From assembly GCA_964036665.1 (NCBI GenBank), contig OZ038530.1:21722001-21786000 (forward strand): a stretch of 64,000 nt of DNA. Direction: 5' to 3'. The stretch is from Gordius sp. MW1. Lineage: Eukaryota > Nematomorpha > Gordioida > Gordea > Gordiidae. Below, in pieces: positions 12,341 through 26,100 of the stretch. Each line of letters starts with the position of its first letter. The first letter of the stretch is position 1. Below the pieces are notes generated by a model. It had not been told where the DNA came from. It was given only the letters and a program-made list of their open reading frames with translations, and ran no database searches. A program made the position numbers and the translations under genes.

Positions 12341-14372
12341 CCATTTCTTGGTCTGGACCATCCATTCGCTTGTAATCGAACACTAGTCATGGATTCAGAT
12401 TGGTGATTGTCTTGCAAAAAGTTACTATCATGTTGTCTTCCATTTATAATGAGAATTATGGATTAGAATTTAGAATCAGGCCAACTTAGGTTAAATCATA
12501 TTTATTATCTACTAATACATGATTGCCATGTTAAAATGTAATGCAAATAATTATAGATAGTGGGATCAACTGTACATCTTATGTAACAAATTTTATGTAA
12601 CAACTTTACAATATCTACATTGAGGCATAATACATGATATGCTTGAACATCATTAATTCTAGAAATAAGCCAAAAGAATGCTTTCAATCTGTTTTAAGTT
12701 CGGTGGATGATTACATACTTTTAATTAATTACGTTTTGGAATATATATTATATACTAATGTTAAGCACTATATGACAATCGAATTTTTTCTGTCTTTTTG
12801 TAATTCGAAATTACTCAAATCAAGATATAAATTTAATCAGGTGGTTTAGGATAAGATATTACTGCTGTTAGCAAGCTTATATGCATTGATACATTGACAT
12901 TTAAAGGACAATATTTGTGAACGTCTTAAGTGCAACACCAATTAGGGGTTTGGTAGTGTTCGGCACGAAACCTCATCTGTGCAACGTTGTAAGCTTTGTG
13001 GATCTTAGCTGTTTTCCACTAACTAAATTATAAATTAATGACAGCAGATAATTCAAGTCTAAATAAAGGCCGCTACATAAAATTTTCCAAAAGGACACAT
13101 AGCCAAGGAGGTGGCTACTAGCCGACTCACCTTTAATACGCTTTAACTAATTATATTTTCGTCAAATAAGACGCGCTCTTTAATTTGTTAAGCAGATCAT
13201 TAATTTTGGTAAGGAGGCTAACTAATCCTTGTATACAAATTGAAAAACCCGTGCATAGTTCAAGGATTCCATCCTGCTCTCACAATGACACAAATGGACT
13301 GGTTCAAAACGAACAACTGGCATACTTTACCTACCATCACGCCGATTTTAGATATCAAGTCCACCATAGGTTAACTCATTTTTGCTCTAAGTCTGTCATT
13401 TGTCATATTCTTAGTATACCTTCATTTTTATCTACGTGTCTTGTAATGACGTTCATGTCGTATAATTCCCATTCGATTTTAAACTAATTGTACTTTATAA
13501 ATTTGAAATACGCGTTTAGATTTTGGTTATGATTGAATATAATTTAATTGTTAAAAAGCACATATTAATTTATACTTTATAATACCCATTAAAAATCTAA
13601 TTAATTTTATAACGGGCTTTTAGCGGGTCTTAGAATCTAGGACCGGCCCAAGCCCGCTAGGTTATATTATGGCCGTCCACCGGATGTTGTTTTATTATAA
13701 AGCAGAAAGGCCCGTCCAAGATCGTTGTGTCGAGCAGATCTCTATACCAGCCATGTCAACTCATCTATTGGCGCCAGTGTAAGCTTTTCTACCAGCAAAC
13801 TAAAACTTTTTTCCTATTATGACTTAAATAATAGTAGCTAGAACAGCAAATGCTGGAAATAATGGCCGTAAATGGGGGCTAATGAATATGTATGTAATAG
13901 CGAATATATAGATAGTCGGAAGATGATATCTACAATAAACGGACGCCGAAGAACAGAAAAAAACAATTTAGCAACAATAGCAGTTGACTCAAAAATTTAA
14001 ATATTCAAATTATAAAACCGTGATTTATTGACAAATACGTGGTCTCATTCATCTTACTTCAATCGTTTAAATGTTTAATATTGAACAATAACTGAAAATA
14101 AGTCTATATTACAAGTATATAGATGAAACACTAAGTAGATGCGGATTCATAAACATTTTGGACTTGTTTTAAGTAATATTAAAATTTATTTTTATGATTT
14201 TTATATTTTCGGAAGGTAGGTGTGTGATAGTAAAATTGTATGTATTAAAATTCCGTGACCATAATAAAATTGTGTGTTGTCAAGTTCGGCGACATTTTAA
14301 ATTGCCAAACTGTTTTTGAACTTATTAATACTTTTAAATCGATTTCACTGGGAAGTTAATAAAACCACTGAG
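12341..14372. other. AT-rich DNA, no gene recognised
   Basis: No protein similarity is seen. A short G/C-rich piece at about 13610-13680 (cgggcttttagcgggtc and following) is a fragment of the family F type elements. The rest has no distinguishing structure. Confidence 0.4.
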
Positions 14373-15070
14373 TATAGCCCTGCACGGGCCGCCTGAAGCC
14401 CGGCCCGACCCGAGCGGGTTTCGGGCCTAGTTCGGGCAGAATATGATAAAATAAACCTCGGGTTTAGGTCGGGCCTGATGAGGCAGCCCGACCCGAGGCC
14501 CGAGCCGGGCCCGAATTAAATTAAAGCAAACTAATTTTTCATAAAATATGATTTAAATATACTTAACACAATATTAAATAATTATCTTCTCACAGCGTAC
14601 AATAGCTTCCAAATTTTAACTTTTTCCACTGTCTATTATATTATAACTAACTGACCTGAATAAATCTCATTCTAGTATTTAAATATATTCATAGTTTTAG
14701 AAATAAGATAGGCAAATATTTAAAAAGATTTTTTATTAAGAACTTTAAAATAAATAAGTATTTTATAAAGTAAGATTTTTAGTTTAAATTATTAGCTGAA
14801 TAAATTGTAAAGAGTGGAAATGAATTTTTTTATTTTAAACTTATCCTAGTATTAAGAATAATAACAATCTAATGCATTCTATATTTAGATGATGAAATAG
14901 TTTTAAAAAATAAAATTTTTCAACAGTTTTATTTAAAAATCAAGTCGGGCTCCGGCTCGGGCCAAAATTAAAGAAGTTTTTTGGGTTCGGGCCGAGCTCC
15001 AGAAAAATAAAAATTGAGAAGTCGGGCTCGGGCCGGGCTCGGGCAGAAGAATTTCATTTGCAGGGCTCTA
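14373..15070. mobile_element. Family F element, tagccctgca...tgcagggcta ends, 698 bp
   Basis: The left end reads tatagccctgcacgggcc and the right end tgcagggctcta, which are inverted. The outer 100 bp or so on each side are exceptionally G/C rich (cggcccgacc, cgggctcgggcc repeats) while the interior is AT rich with no coding frame. Related ends occur at about 6484, 8853, 30834, 40232 and 45502. I could not find a clean target duplication, so superfamily assignment stays open; hAT is a reasonable guess from the ends. Confidence 0.65.
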
Positions 15071-17167
15071 CTCTTAAAAATTGGCTGCAAAATTAAGTGA
15101 GCCATATTTTAATGAGGGATCAAAAAATGCGGGAGAACAGAAATACTTTCAGTCATATCATATCTCAAATAACAGGCATGACACAATATTAGATTTAAGA
15201 TTTTAGTGGGATTATTTTTGTAGTATGAACTCGGCACTTACGCTTTAGTGATTTTTTAGAATATATCTTTAATGCATTGGTTTTGGGGCAAAAAATAAAA
15301 GTAAATTTATTAAAAATTTTGAAACTCTAATTTTTGTGACCTCACGTGTATTATATAGCTTATGCCAGACCTGATTATATAATAATAAATAATACTCTAT
15401 TCTAATAAACCAAAGAACCCTTTAAGCCCTACCCTACTTAAGCTTATGATAGGTCCCAGCTAACCTTCAATTTTAAAAAATTGTAATACAAATTAGTTCA
15501 GTCTTTTCCATTTATAATACGATCCAACATATAGTGTTAAATACTTTTTTGTAGGAAGCAAACCGGAACAATTAAGAAGATTAATGCTACAGGGACGTTA
15601 AAATTTTAACGATAACAGTATCATTTTAAGATAAATGCAGTAAAATCCAAGTTATTACATTTAAATTGAGTGTTCTAAATTTAGGTTGCATTTTTGTGAA
15701 ATCGTTATAAGCATAGGCCATCAGAACACATTTTATTTTATGCTTAATTTTTTCGAGTGTTTTATTGTTTTTTTACAGTCTTAATCCGGTTTGTCAGATT
15801 CATTAGTTTTAATTTATCTTGCAAAGATTTTTAAATAGAATAATAGGGTAGGAAAGCAATTAATAAAAATAAGTAAGGGCATTAGGTAATTGGCCATTTT
15901 ATATATAGTATTTACATAATGTAATAATTATAAAAAAAACGATCTACATCTTTAATGTTTTTAGGGTAGGTCATAATTTTTATCTAGGTAGAACAAATTT
16001 AGTTTTTATTATACACTGAAATTTTTATCTTTGGTTCTTATTAGTATATCTAACAACTGACCTTAAAAACACAATTCGTAACAAATATATTTTAGGTTTT
16101 AGTCCTAAGTTGTGTTTAATAAAATAACTTACGATTTTTTGATCCTAGCTACTTTTAATTATCATAAAAGGGCAATTATTTTTTTTATGTTTATGACTAT
16201 TAAAAAATTATAGCCCAAATCGAAGGCAGTGTGAGAATTTCAGTCAATACAGAAAAAAGCCGGTTGAAGGATAGGAAGCTTTTATAACAACCCTTGAAAC
16301 AAGATTTCATAGGCTTAACATTTATGTTATTTAAGTTGTGATTATCTTTGAACTCTCGAACACAATAACTACTCTTTATATAGTCATTCAAATTTAAAAT
16401 CTTGTACTAAAATTCTACTTAAGATTAAGTTGGAATATCTTATTTAATGCTTTTTTAATTGCCCCATACTAAGTAAGAATTCAAATTAATCCAAATTTGA
16501 TTATGGAATATAAGATAAGAAAAAACAATTACTCCAAAAAATCACTCTGGGTAATAGATTATTATATCACAAATAAATAATTTCGCTTTATATTAGACGA
16601 TTTTTAAAAACTTATATGGTTTTCTTTAAGTTTAATGGAAAATACTGTAAAACAGGAAGTATTATTGCTAATCTAATATAATGTTTAAACGCGATTTGAT
16701 GGTCAATCTGTTTTTTAAAACAGATGCTGTGGTTTGCGATCTTGAAATTAAAGAAATGCACATTAAATAATTAAATGGACCCTTCATTCCTTATAACGCA
16801 AGTCACAGAAGAAAAGCCTACAGGTTATTTAAAAAACTAATAGAGTTTTAGGCTTTACTCATCTATTTTTTTTATTTTAACCCTTAATAATCAATTGTAG
16901 TCTGTAATTTTTACTTTATACTTACACTAAATTAAATAGGTTTATGTTTTTATATAATGAAATTTTAAGAAAACTACCTAAATAAATGTGTACTTTAGTT
17001 TGTACAAATAATTAAATGTCAAGAGTATTAATAAAATAATTTAATAAATTTGATATCCTTCTTGAACATAATGTTACATAATAGGGTAAATTGTTTTGAG
17101 TAATTAAAAATAGTCTTGATTTTTAAAAGCAAGGCATTTCAAATTAAAACCACTTTTCTTCAATTAG
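15071..17167. other. AT-rich DNA upstream of the phosphatase exons
   Basis: No exon is recognised. The first coding exon of the CTD phosphatase, with its initiator Met, probably lies here or further left, because the exon at 17168 has no usable in-frame start near its 5' end. Confidence 0.35.
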
Positions 17168-20100
17168 TTGATAATTCTCCCGCCAAGGCTATACAGACAA
17201 ATGGCCACGTAGTCAACAATGCGGGGGATGGTCAGGTAGGAAACAAAGTTGGCATAGAAGCCAAAACAAATGACATTCGACAACGATTCTTACCAAACCT
17301 TCTATCAAGTCATAGATGGCATAAAAATGGAGATGTGAAACCAGACAAAATATTTAATTCCATTTTGTGTTGCCTTTGCTTATCCCGACCAAACATTTTT
17401 GCCAGAATGGCTACTAAATCTCGAACCAATTCTTCAAATCACGAGGAAAGTCAACCTTCTCACACAATACATAGGCCATCACATGACCCACGAAGTCCTG
17501 GAACTTTTGTAGCTAAATTTGTAAGTTTTAAATGCAATGTATATTGTTTTGTTTATTTGTACAATTTTATACAGTTCATGTGACTTTTGTCTTTTACATG
17601 TATTTATACAAAAGATGGCCTCCAAAATTTAGCTTTTTTAACCTATACTATTAAAAGTTTATATGTATCATTTAAATTTCCTTAATGGTTCATTGCATTT
17701 TGCCAAAATATTAGACTTCTCATTATATTTAATTTAAGAGGAAGTGGAACTAAGCACCATTTTCGAGATTTTGTTAACATACCTAGTCTCAAGCCCATAT
17801 TAAATATTTCCTACAAAATAATTCCTAATGAGTCTATGGGTCTCAAATATCTCTAACTGCCAATTATTTAGGACTGACCTTAACACTATTGACGTATGCT
17901 GCACCTATATATCTTCATGGGCATAGCCAGGGGGGCTTCCCCCTTTAAATCCAAAAAATTTATTAAAATATATCATTATTGCCCTCCCCCTTCTAATTCC
18001 AATGCTGGTTACGCCCATGTATATCTTCTATATTATTTAGAATGAAAATAGCTGTAAATGCCAGTTTCACAAGATGTCTAGAGCAGTAACTCGAAAATGA
18101 TTAATAACACTATTTATTTCATGTTTAAAATCTAAATTTTGTTTGTAATATGACTTGTCACGTATGTAAAGTTAGCTTCTTTTTTTACATAAAATTTGAT
18201 TTTTCTAAAAATGGGACAATTTGAAAAATCTCTAGCTAGAAATCAATCGAGTCGCTTCCCAACACTTAGTTGTTTTTCGTTTAATTTTTGGGTCATTTCC
18301 GAGAAAGATCCAAAAATTAAACGAAAAATAAATAATTGTCTGTAAATAGAACATAATAAGTAAAAAAAAAATTGTAAATAAAATGCTGTATGGGGGCTTT
18401 TCATGTCATATCTCTCATGAAAACGCGTTTTTAGACCGACCCCCTCGGATCTGTATAAAATTTGACCTATGAAATCCTTATATTTTTCCTATATCCATAG
18501 AAAAAATTATCCATAAAAAATTGAATTTTTTTAGGTCGCTTGGTAATTTGATTACTATAATTTTTGCGTCGATCCTAATGTCCCATCTTAGTCTGTCTTG
18601 TATATAAATGTTTATAACTTACTGATTAAAGAAAAATTAAAAAATTAATCCAATTATTTAATAACATTTCGCGTTTGTTCGTTCGATTTGGGTAGCGCGA
18701 TCTCGGTCAGGTGGCGACGGCCAAACAAAACGGTCACGTGACCTCCGCCCTGTCGACCAATGAAAGGACGTCTACTTTGTTGCCCCGCCTGCTCAGCGTG
18801 GACCGGCAAAAATTGTGCGTCGTCATAGACTTGGACGAAACCCTGGTTCACAGCTCCTTCAAGGTTTTTTACATTTTTAATTTCCAATTCGGCATTCAAG
18901 ATCGGCGGTCGCGTTTGTAATTATTTTTTCGAGAATTAATGCGAAAATGAGCGTTTTTGAGTTTGGTAGTAGCGTTTGGAAAATTATTCTCGATTTTTGG
19001 CTTTTAAAGTGAGGGCATTTTGCAGTTTGATTAACCTTTTTGTGAGGTTTTTTTAATAGGCTGACTTGTGTGGTGTAAAGTCGCAAAACTATCATGGGCG
19101 CAGCCAGGATTGGATTAACGGGGGGGGGCAATATCTAAGATTTTTTGAAGACTAATTCCTGGTTTCATTTATTTCCATTAATTTTCGATCAATTTTGAGA
19201 ATCAAAGTTAAAATGTGTGATTTGAGATGGGTTGTCGCGTTTGGTTCGATATTATTTTTGCGTCCGATGATAATATTAACGCTCCTTTGGTTGGTTTTAC
19301 AAGTGACTCGACAAAAATTGCGGATTTGGGCCTCAGGGACCCCAGACAATTAAAGGTGAGTTAAATGCACCAAATGTTTTTCTAACGTATGTTAAGTTCG
19401 TCCAATTTATTTTGTCTCAAATTGAATGGAAAACTTTTATTAATATAGCAACAATGAATCTTTGAAGTCCGTCATAATAATTTTTTTATTTACATAATAA
19501 ATATATATGTAAAGGGTTAGTCGTGTTTTGTCAAAAGACCAATGGTTTTTTCTTAACCCACCTCAAAGCTTAGTCAAAAACTGAAAAACGGACCTCAGGA
19601 ATTTTAGTCTGTTTTTGTTGAGTCGGCCGTTAGTTTTAACTTAATTGAACCACCAAAGGTCGACTACACAAAACCCAGGTTTAGTCCATAGCCAGCATTT
19701 GAATAAGAGCGGGGGGGAGGGGGGGGGCAATAATATTTAACGAGGGGCTAGGTTTAGAGGGGGCAGCCGCCCCTCCTTGCCCTCCACCTTTTCGGAAGGG
19801 TGTCTTAATTAATTATCTACCACCTTTAATAATATCTACACGAAAGCCATTTTAGATTTTTTATCGCAACTTGCTAAATAAATTATCCCTTTACTCCCGC
19901 CTCTAAAAGGAAAGCGCCCTTTGCACGTTGAATTAAATGCGTCTCCCTCTACCACCTTATTGGATTTTTCCCTTTGATATAACATGATTTTGCTTGTAAG
20001 CGCATAAAATTAATCTTTTACTTAAATGTTTTGGGAGTTGAAAAAACATATATAAGATTAATTAACCTAACAAATCTCTTTATGCTTGCTCAAAGCAGAG

Positions 20101-23100
20101 AACTACGGTGGTTGTTATTTTTGAATACGAAATGTTAAATAAGGATACATGGGCGGAGTTAGAGCGAGGCAGGAATGGGCGGCTGCCCCCCCCCTCTAAA
20201 TCCAAAAATTCTTTACACGTTTTTTGGCTAAAAGTTAAAAAAAATATTTTGCCCCTCCCTTAATCAATATTGCCCCCCCCCTCAAATACCAATGCTGACT
20301 GGGCCCATGTAAGCAAATACAAAATTAATAAACCTTACAAGTTTCCACGAAAATTATTGAAAACTTACAAGTTGGACAGGACGGACGGATGGAAAACCAA
20401 AAACTATTGAATGGCAATTAAAACAATATAATGGAATTTGGGCTCGGGCGAGGTCGATTAGAGCCAGCTAGCCGTCATAAGCTAGTCTACTTGCGAAAGC
20501 AAAATAAAAGCTTTTACAGAAGCATAACTTCACAGACCTTAAAAACCCTTATAAATTTTTACAGCGCAATTATTGAAAAATTACAAGTTGGACAGGACGG
20601 ACGGACGGACAACCAAAAACGAGCCCATAAATTGCATAGCAATCAATATTTATGTGTCGTCTTTCTGATTATAGCCATTGCCTGTATAATTGATTATTGT
20701 TTAAGTTGTAAAGCAATATCGATATTTTCTCAACCTGACCCAAAATCACGTTTTCATTTGGCTTGAGGTCACCCGCCCATAATACTCTATCTTAAAACTA
20801 TCGAAATCAAATTTCACCCAGTTTAAATTTTAATAAATAAATTTACTTGCTCTAGTAAACAAGTGACCCCTCCCCCCTCCCTTCCCCCCCCCCCCCCAAA
20901 AAAAAAAAATATCTTTAAAGGTTTGTCTTTGACCCCACGGGTTTATTCACGATTTTAGGAGGGGGTGGGGTGGGGGGCTACCGCCCCTTTGGTTACGCCC
21001 ATGCACCTGACCCCCACCCACATCGAGCACTTTGGAATATCGAAATCGCGAATTTAGAGCAATCAAACGACTTAAATAGGTCAACTCTTGAGGGAAGAAA
21101 GGGTTCGACCTTATTTATTTTTTTTTCAATTGTATTATGTATGTAAGTTGTATTAAGTGATAATTATAAAAAAAATCAATTTTTATTTCCAATAATTATT
21201 TAATAAATATGAGTGTTTAGATAATTCTATCGGCTTTCCAAACCTAAACGTCGTTTCGGTTAGGATGATTTATATAGATTTTAACACATGGCTACGCTCG
21301 ATCCTTTAACCGTGGCGTAGCCTCTTCTAAGTTAAGTTTCCACGGTGTAATTATTGAAACATTAAAAGTTGGACGGACAGGACAGGACGGACAATAAAAA
21401 AAGAGAATATATAAATTGGATAGCAACTAATATAACTCGGGCCTTCGGCCCTCGTGGGAAGGGGGAGAAGGGAAGGGGAGTAGGGGAAGGGAAGAGGGGA
21501 AGGGAAGAGGGGAAGGGGGAACTCTTCTAAACTCCGTATAAACGTAGCATATTTGCTATGCAATTTATGGGCGAGAAAGGTGGGAAGGGGCGAGAATGCC
21601 TATAGGGGGTATTAGATGCAAAATAATTAGTTAATTAGTTATAGGCCCTTGTAGGGGAGGACATAGGGTAATTATCAATGTTAACCAATTCAAAAACGAA
21701 AAAAAATTTCGATTTATTTGGCCAATGGTCATTTTTTTATTGGTCAGTAGCCAGCGGACGGTCAAAAATTCATATTATCATTGGTATTAACATGAACAAA
21801 TATTAATTTAATTTAAAAAAATTAAAAAAAAAATTTGTCCACTCCCTGACTTGAACCCCACACCTCCAGTTCACAAGCCGGCGCTATAACCACTATACCA
21901 TGCTGGCTTTAAAATAGTAGAAGTTATTATGTTATTTATATAGATGATGAAATAATAAAGTTGTGTTTTATGTTTAGAAAATCAATATATTTCGTCGGTC
22001 AGTAGCCAGCGGACGGTCAAAAAGTCATATTATCAATGGTATTAACAAAAACAAAATATTAATTTAATGTAAAAAAAAATTAAAAAAAAAGTTTTTTTTT
22101 TAGTTTTAAAAAAGGGCTAAATTCTTAAACTACCAGCCCGATTCGCTCGAAACTTTACCCGTAGGTGCCCAGGGCGGCCGGGGGTAAAATAACCTTTTCA
22201 GATTCCTAAAATACCTTTTCATTTTAAAAATATCGGACATTTCCCTGCCACACGTGCGGTGTAATATCTATGACACGTAGAAAAATTTTACTAATTATAT
22301 AAACTTACGCGCGCCATCTAATAAAGTACAATTCGTGTCTGAGTTTAATAGTAGATTCAATTTAATTAGAAATAACGGGCTATGCTTATACCTTTGAAGG
22401 AGGTTTCGAATTTTGTGTTAGTTTCTATCGATATATTTTATCGTAAATTAGAATCTAATACCTATATTATTTTTTTAAATATTACTTTTTAGGTTTTCTA
22501 TGAAATCACAATCTAATTAAATGAAATATATTAACCCAATAAAAAAATATATATGCATTTATAAGGTTAAAAATATATATTACATAGTTGGCTGTCTGTT
22601 AGACCATCTATAATAAATTTTTAGGTTATATATAAAATTTGGCCAATGGTCATTTTTTTCATTGGTAAGCAGCCAGGACACGGTAAAAGTGGATATAAAT
22701 TCATAAGTCAAAAAAAACGAAAAAAAAAAATTTCGAATCACATTTTGGCCAATGGTCATTTTTTCCATCGGTCAGGAGCCAGCGGACGGCCAAAAAGTCA
22801 TAATAGCAATGGTAGTAACAGGAACAATCATAATAGTCAAAAAAAACGAAAAAATAAACTCGGATTCACATTTTGGCCAGTGGTCATTTTTTTCCATTGG
22901 TCAGCAGCCAGCACACGGTAAAAGTGGATATAAATTCACAAGAGTAAAAAAAACGAAAAAAAAATTTTCGAATCACATTTTGGCCAATGGTCATTTTTTT
23001 CCATTGGTCAGCAGCCAGGACACAATAAAAGTGGATATAAATTTATAATAGTCAAAAAAAACGAAAAAAAAGTTTTCGAATCACATTTTGGCCAATGGTC

Positions 23101-26100
23101 ATTTTATTCCATTGGTCAGCAGCCAGCGGACGGCCAAAAAGTCATAATAGCAATGGTAGGAACAGGAACAATCATAATAGTCAAAAAAAAACGAAAAAAA
23201 TAATTTCGATTCACATTTTGGCCAATGGTCATTTTTTCCATCGGTCAGGAGCCAGCGGACGGCCAAAAAGTCATAATAGCAATGGTAGTAACAAGAACAA
23301 TCATAATAGTCAAAAAAGAACGAAAAAATAAACTCGGATTCACATTTTGGCCAATGGTCATTTTTTTCATTGGTCAGCAGCCAACGGACGGCCAAAAAGT
23401 CTTATTATCAATGATAGTAACAAGAACAATCATAAAAGTCAAAAAAAACTCCGGGATTCTAACCCAAAAACTAGTTAAATTGCATAGCAATTAAAAGTAA
23501 ACAACTTTTATTTATGTTTATTATATAACATTGGTCAGCAGCCAGCGGACGGCCAAAAAGTCATAATAGCAATGGTAGAAACATGAACAATTATAGTAGT
23601 CAAAAAAAAACGAAAAAAATAATTTCGATTCACATTTTGGCCAATGGTCATTTTTTTCATTGGTCAGCAGTCAGCGGTCGGCCAAAAATTCTTTTTATCA
23701 ATGATAGTAACAAGAACAATCATAAGAGTCAAAAAAAACTCCGGGATTCCAACCCCAAAACTAGTTAAATTGCATAGCAATTAAAAAGTAAACAACTTTT
23801 ATTTATGTTTATTTATAACTAGTTAAATTGCATAGCATTAAAAGTAAACAACTTTTATCTATATTTATTATATAACCAAAACTAGTTAAATTGCATAGCA
23901 ATTAAAAGTAAACAACTTTTATTTATGTTTATTATATAACTAGTTAAATTGCATAGCACAACTTTTATCTATGTTTATTATATAATAGATAATTTAACAA
24001 ATCTTATATATAACACACCGAGGGAGATAGAGATGAGGGGTGGGGCACCTCTTATGCATTAATTCAAAAAATAACACAGCGAGGGAGATAGAGATGAGGG
24101 GTGGGGCACCTCTTTCTCATCCATTAATTTAAAAAAGCGATAACCTAATATACCCAATGCAAATAGATAGGGTAACGGACGACGGACACCAAAAAACGAT
24201 CCCATAAATTGCATAGCAATTAATTGCTGATACCCAAAATATAAAAACTTATAACATTTAAGCGTAGGAAAGATTTTGCAGCTTATAAAATTGCTGTTAT
24301 GTTATGCGGCGTCTTAAATGTAAATCTGCTGTGAATTCGACGATTTTTGCTGCGCAGCAAAATCCTATATTAAGACAAGCTTTAAGGGATTAATCGACTA
24401 AAATCAAAGGTCGGCCAAAAACCAGCCCTTTTTTCAGCACTACTTTTACTATGTATAAAGAAACTTTTATTTTGACGCAGTGTTATCTAATGTGACGAAA
24501 TTTAGTTATTCTAAAATTTTAGGCCAAAAAAACGTCAAAATGCCCGTTTGTATTCATGATCAAAATTCGTTATCCGGCTTTACATTTTTTAACATAATCA
24601 AAAATTTTATTCAGGGTTAAAAACGCGCATATTCAATTTATAATTGGGCCTCCTCCTTATTCAATTTTTGTAAAATGGATAGATAAGCTCATGCATGAAC
24701 ATGTCGTATTTATTTGATTAGTGGGTGATAAAACGGTAGGAAGGGGTGGGGGGGGGGAGAGCGGAAGTGCATTATCCTTTTCAATATTATTATTGATCTA
24801 ACGGCGGGTATATTATTATATAAAGGGTAATATTGGGTTGGGTCCTTTGCCCCCCCCCCCTATATTCTCACCATATGGGGGGGGGGGAGTTTGACCCACT
24901 ACTCTAAAATGACACCTAATAATATGTATATTCATTCATTGATTTGATTTGACTTATATATGTGGAGGGGGGGGCATGGGTTTTAAGCTAAAGACGACCT
25001 GGAGCGGAGGATTGACCTTATTTACCACTACGTTAAGTTAATGACTTTTAATCGATTAGCGGGGGGGGGGGTGCAATGGCTTGAGAACGTCTTCTTTTCG
25101 AATGCTATGCATTTATGGGCTTTGTAATTATTTTTTAATTGTAGGTGAATGAATCAATTGCATGGGCGTAGCCAGCATTGGATTAAAGGGGGGGGGGGAG
25201 GGCACCAAAAAATAATTGGTCCGTTGATGTTTAATCGCATAATACCAAAGGTCGACCAAACAAATTCCAGCCGTTTTTACAACACTAGTACCCCCCCCCC
25301 CATTGTTAAAACAGAAAAAGTGAATTTACCTTACTCTTTAGTTAATTAATAAAATACAGATGGTAAATTGCTTTAACATCACATCATCCCAATATTTTTA
25401 TTTTATCCTGAAATGTTATTAATGTTTAACTCGTTCAAATATTTTTATTACGTTCTAACAACACTTTAAATTATCCAAATTACAATTTTTATATCCTCCC
25501 CTCCCCTTATTTGTGCACATTTCAAAATGGCGGAAAAACGCTGCACTTATTTAAAGTTGATGAGCAGTCTATCTAGTCTATGATTGAATTAAAAGGACCT
25601 TTGAATGGTGCTATTCCAAAAATGACCAATTTGTGGTACTTGATTTAAAAAATCCTAATTTTCTTATTTTTAGCCTACTCCCTATTTATTTTTGTTGTTT
25701 AATTTGAAAATAAAAATATTTATAATCTTAATATACCCATGAATTAAATGTCCTGCAAAAACACTTAAAATTTTCAAGTTGTTAACTTAGCTTTAAATTT
25801 GGGCTTCAAAAATAAATTAATTGCTATGCAATTTATGGTCTCGCTTTTGGTTGTCCGTCCGTCCTGTCCAACTTGTACTTTTTAGATAATTACCGTGGAA
25901 ACCTCAACGGGTTTTTAATGGCTGTGGCTTCTGTAAAAGACGTTTATTTGGCTTTCGCATATAGACTAGCTAATGACCGCTGGTTGGCTTTACTTTTTTC
26001 GACCTCGCCCGAGCCCGATATCTTTTATTGTTTTTGAGTCCGATTGACCTTTTTGTTTTAGAGAAATATTTTTGTTTTGGCAGGAGGGTTTACCTATTAT

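Noticed and set aside
12505..13487. Several open frames of 60-100 codons after the LINE
   Set aside because: They overlap on both strands, show no similarity I recognise and have composition typical of random AT-rich sequence.
21835..21910. Possible tRNA gene on the minus strand
   Set aside because: A- and B-box-like strings are present, but the acceptor stem ends do not pair and the sequence continues into repeat text found elsewhere, so it is a SINE head.
22641..23470. CRISPR-like array of regularly spaced repeats
   Set aside because: The spacers are themselves repeated, the units are over 100 bp and the context is a eukaryotic intron; it is a tandem repeat.
17593..23768. Many tandem open frames in repeat arrays such as 22646-23494
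   Set aside because: They appear in several frames and both strands because the array units lack stops; the peptides are low-complexity translations of SINE-derived repeats.
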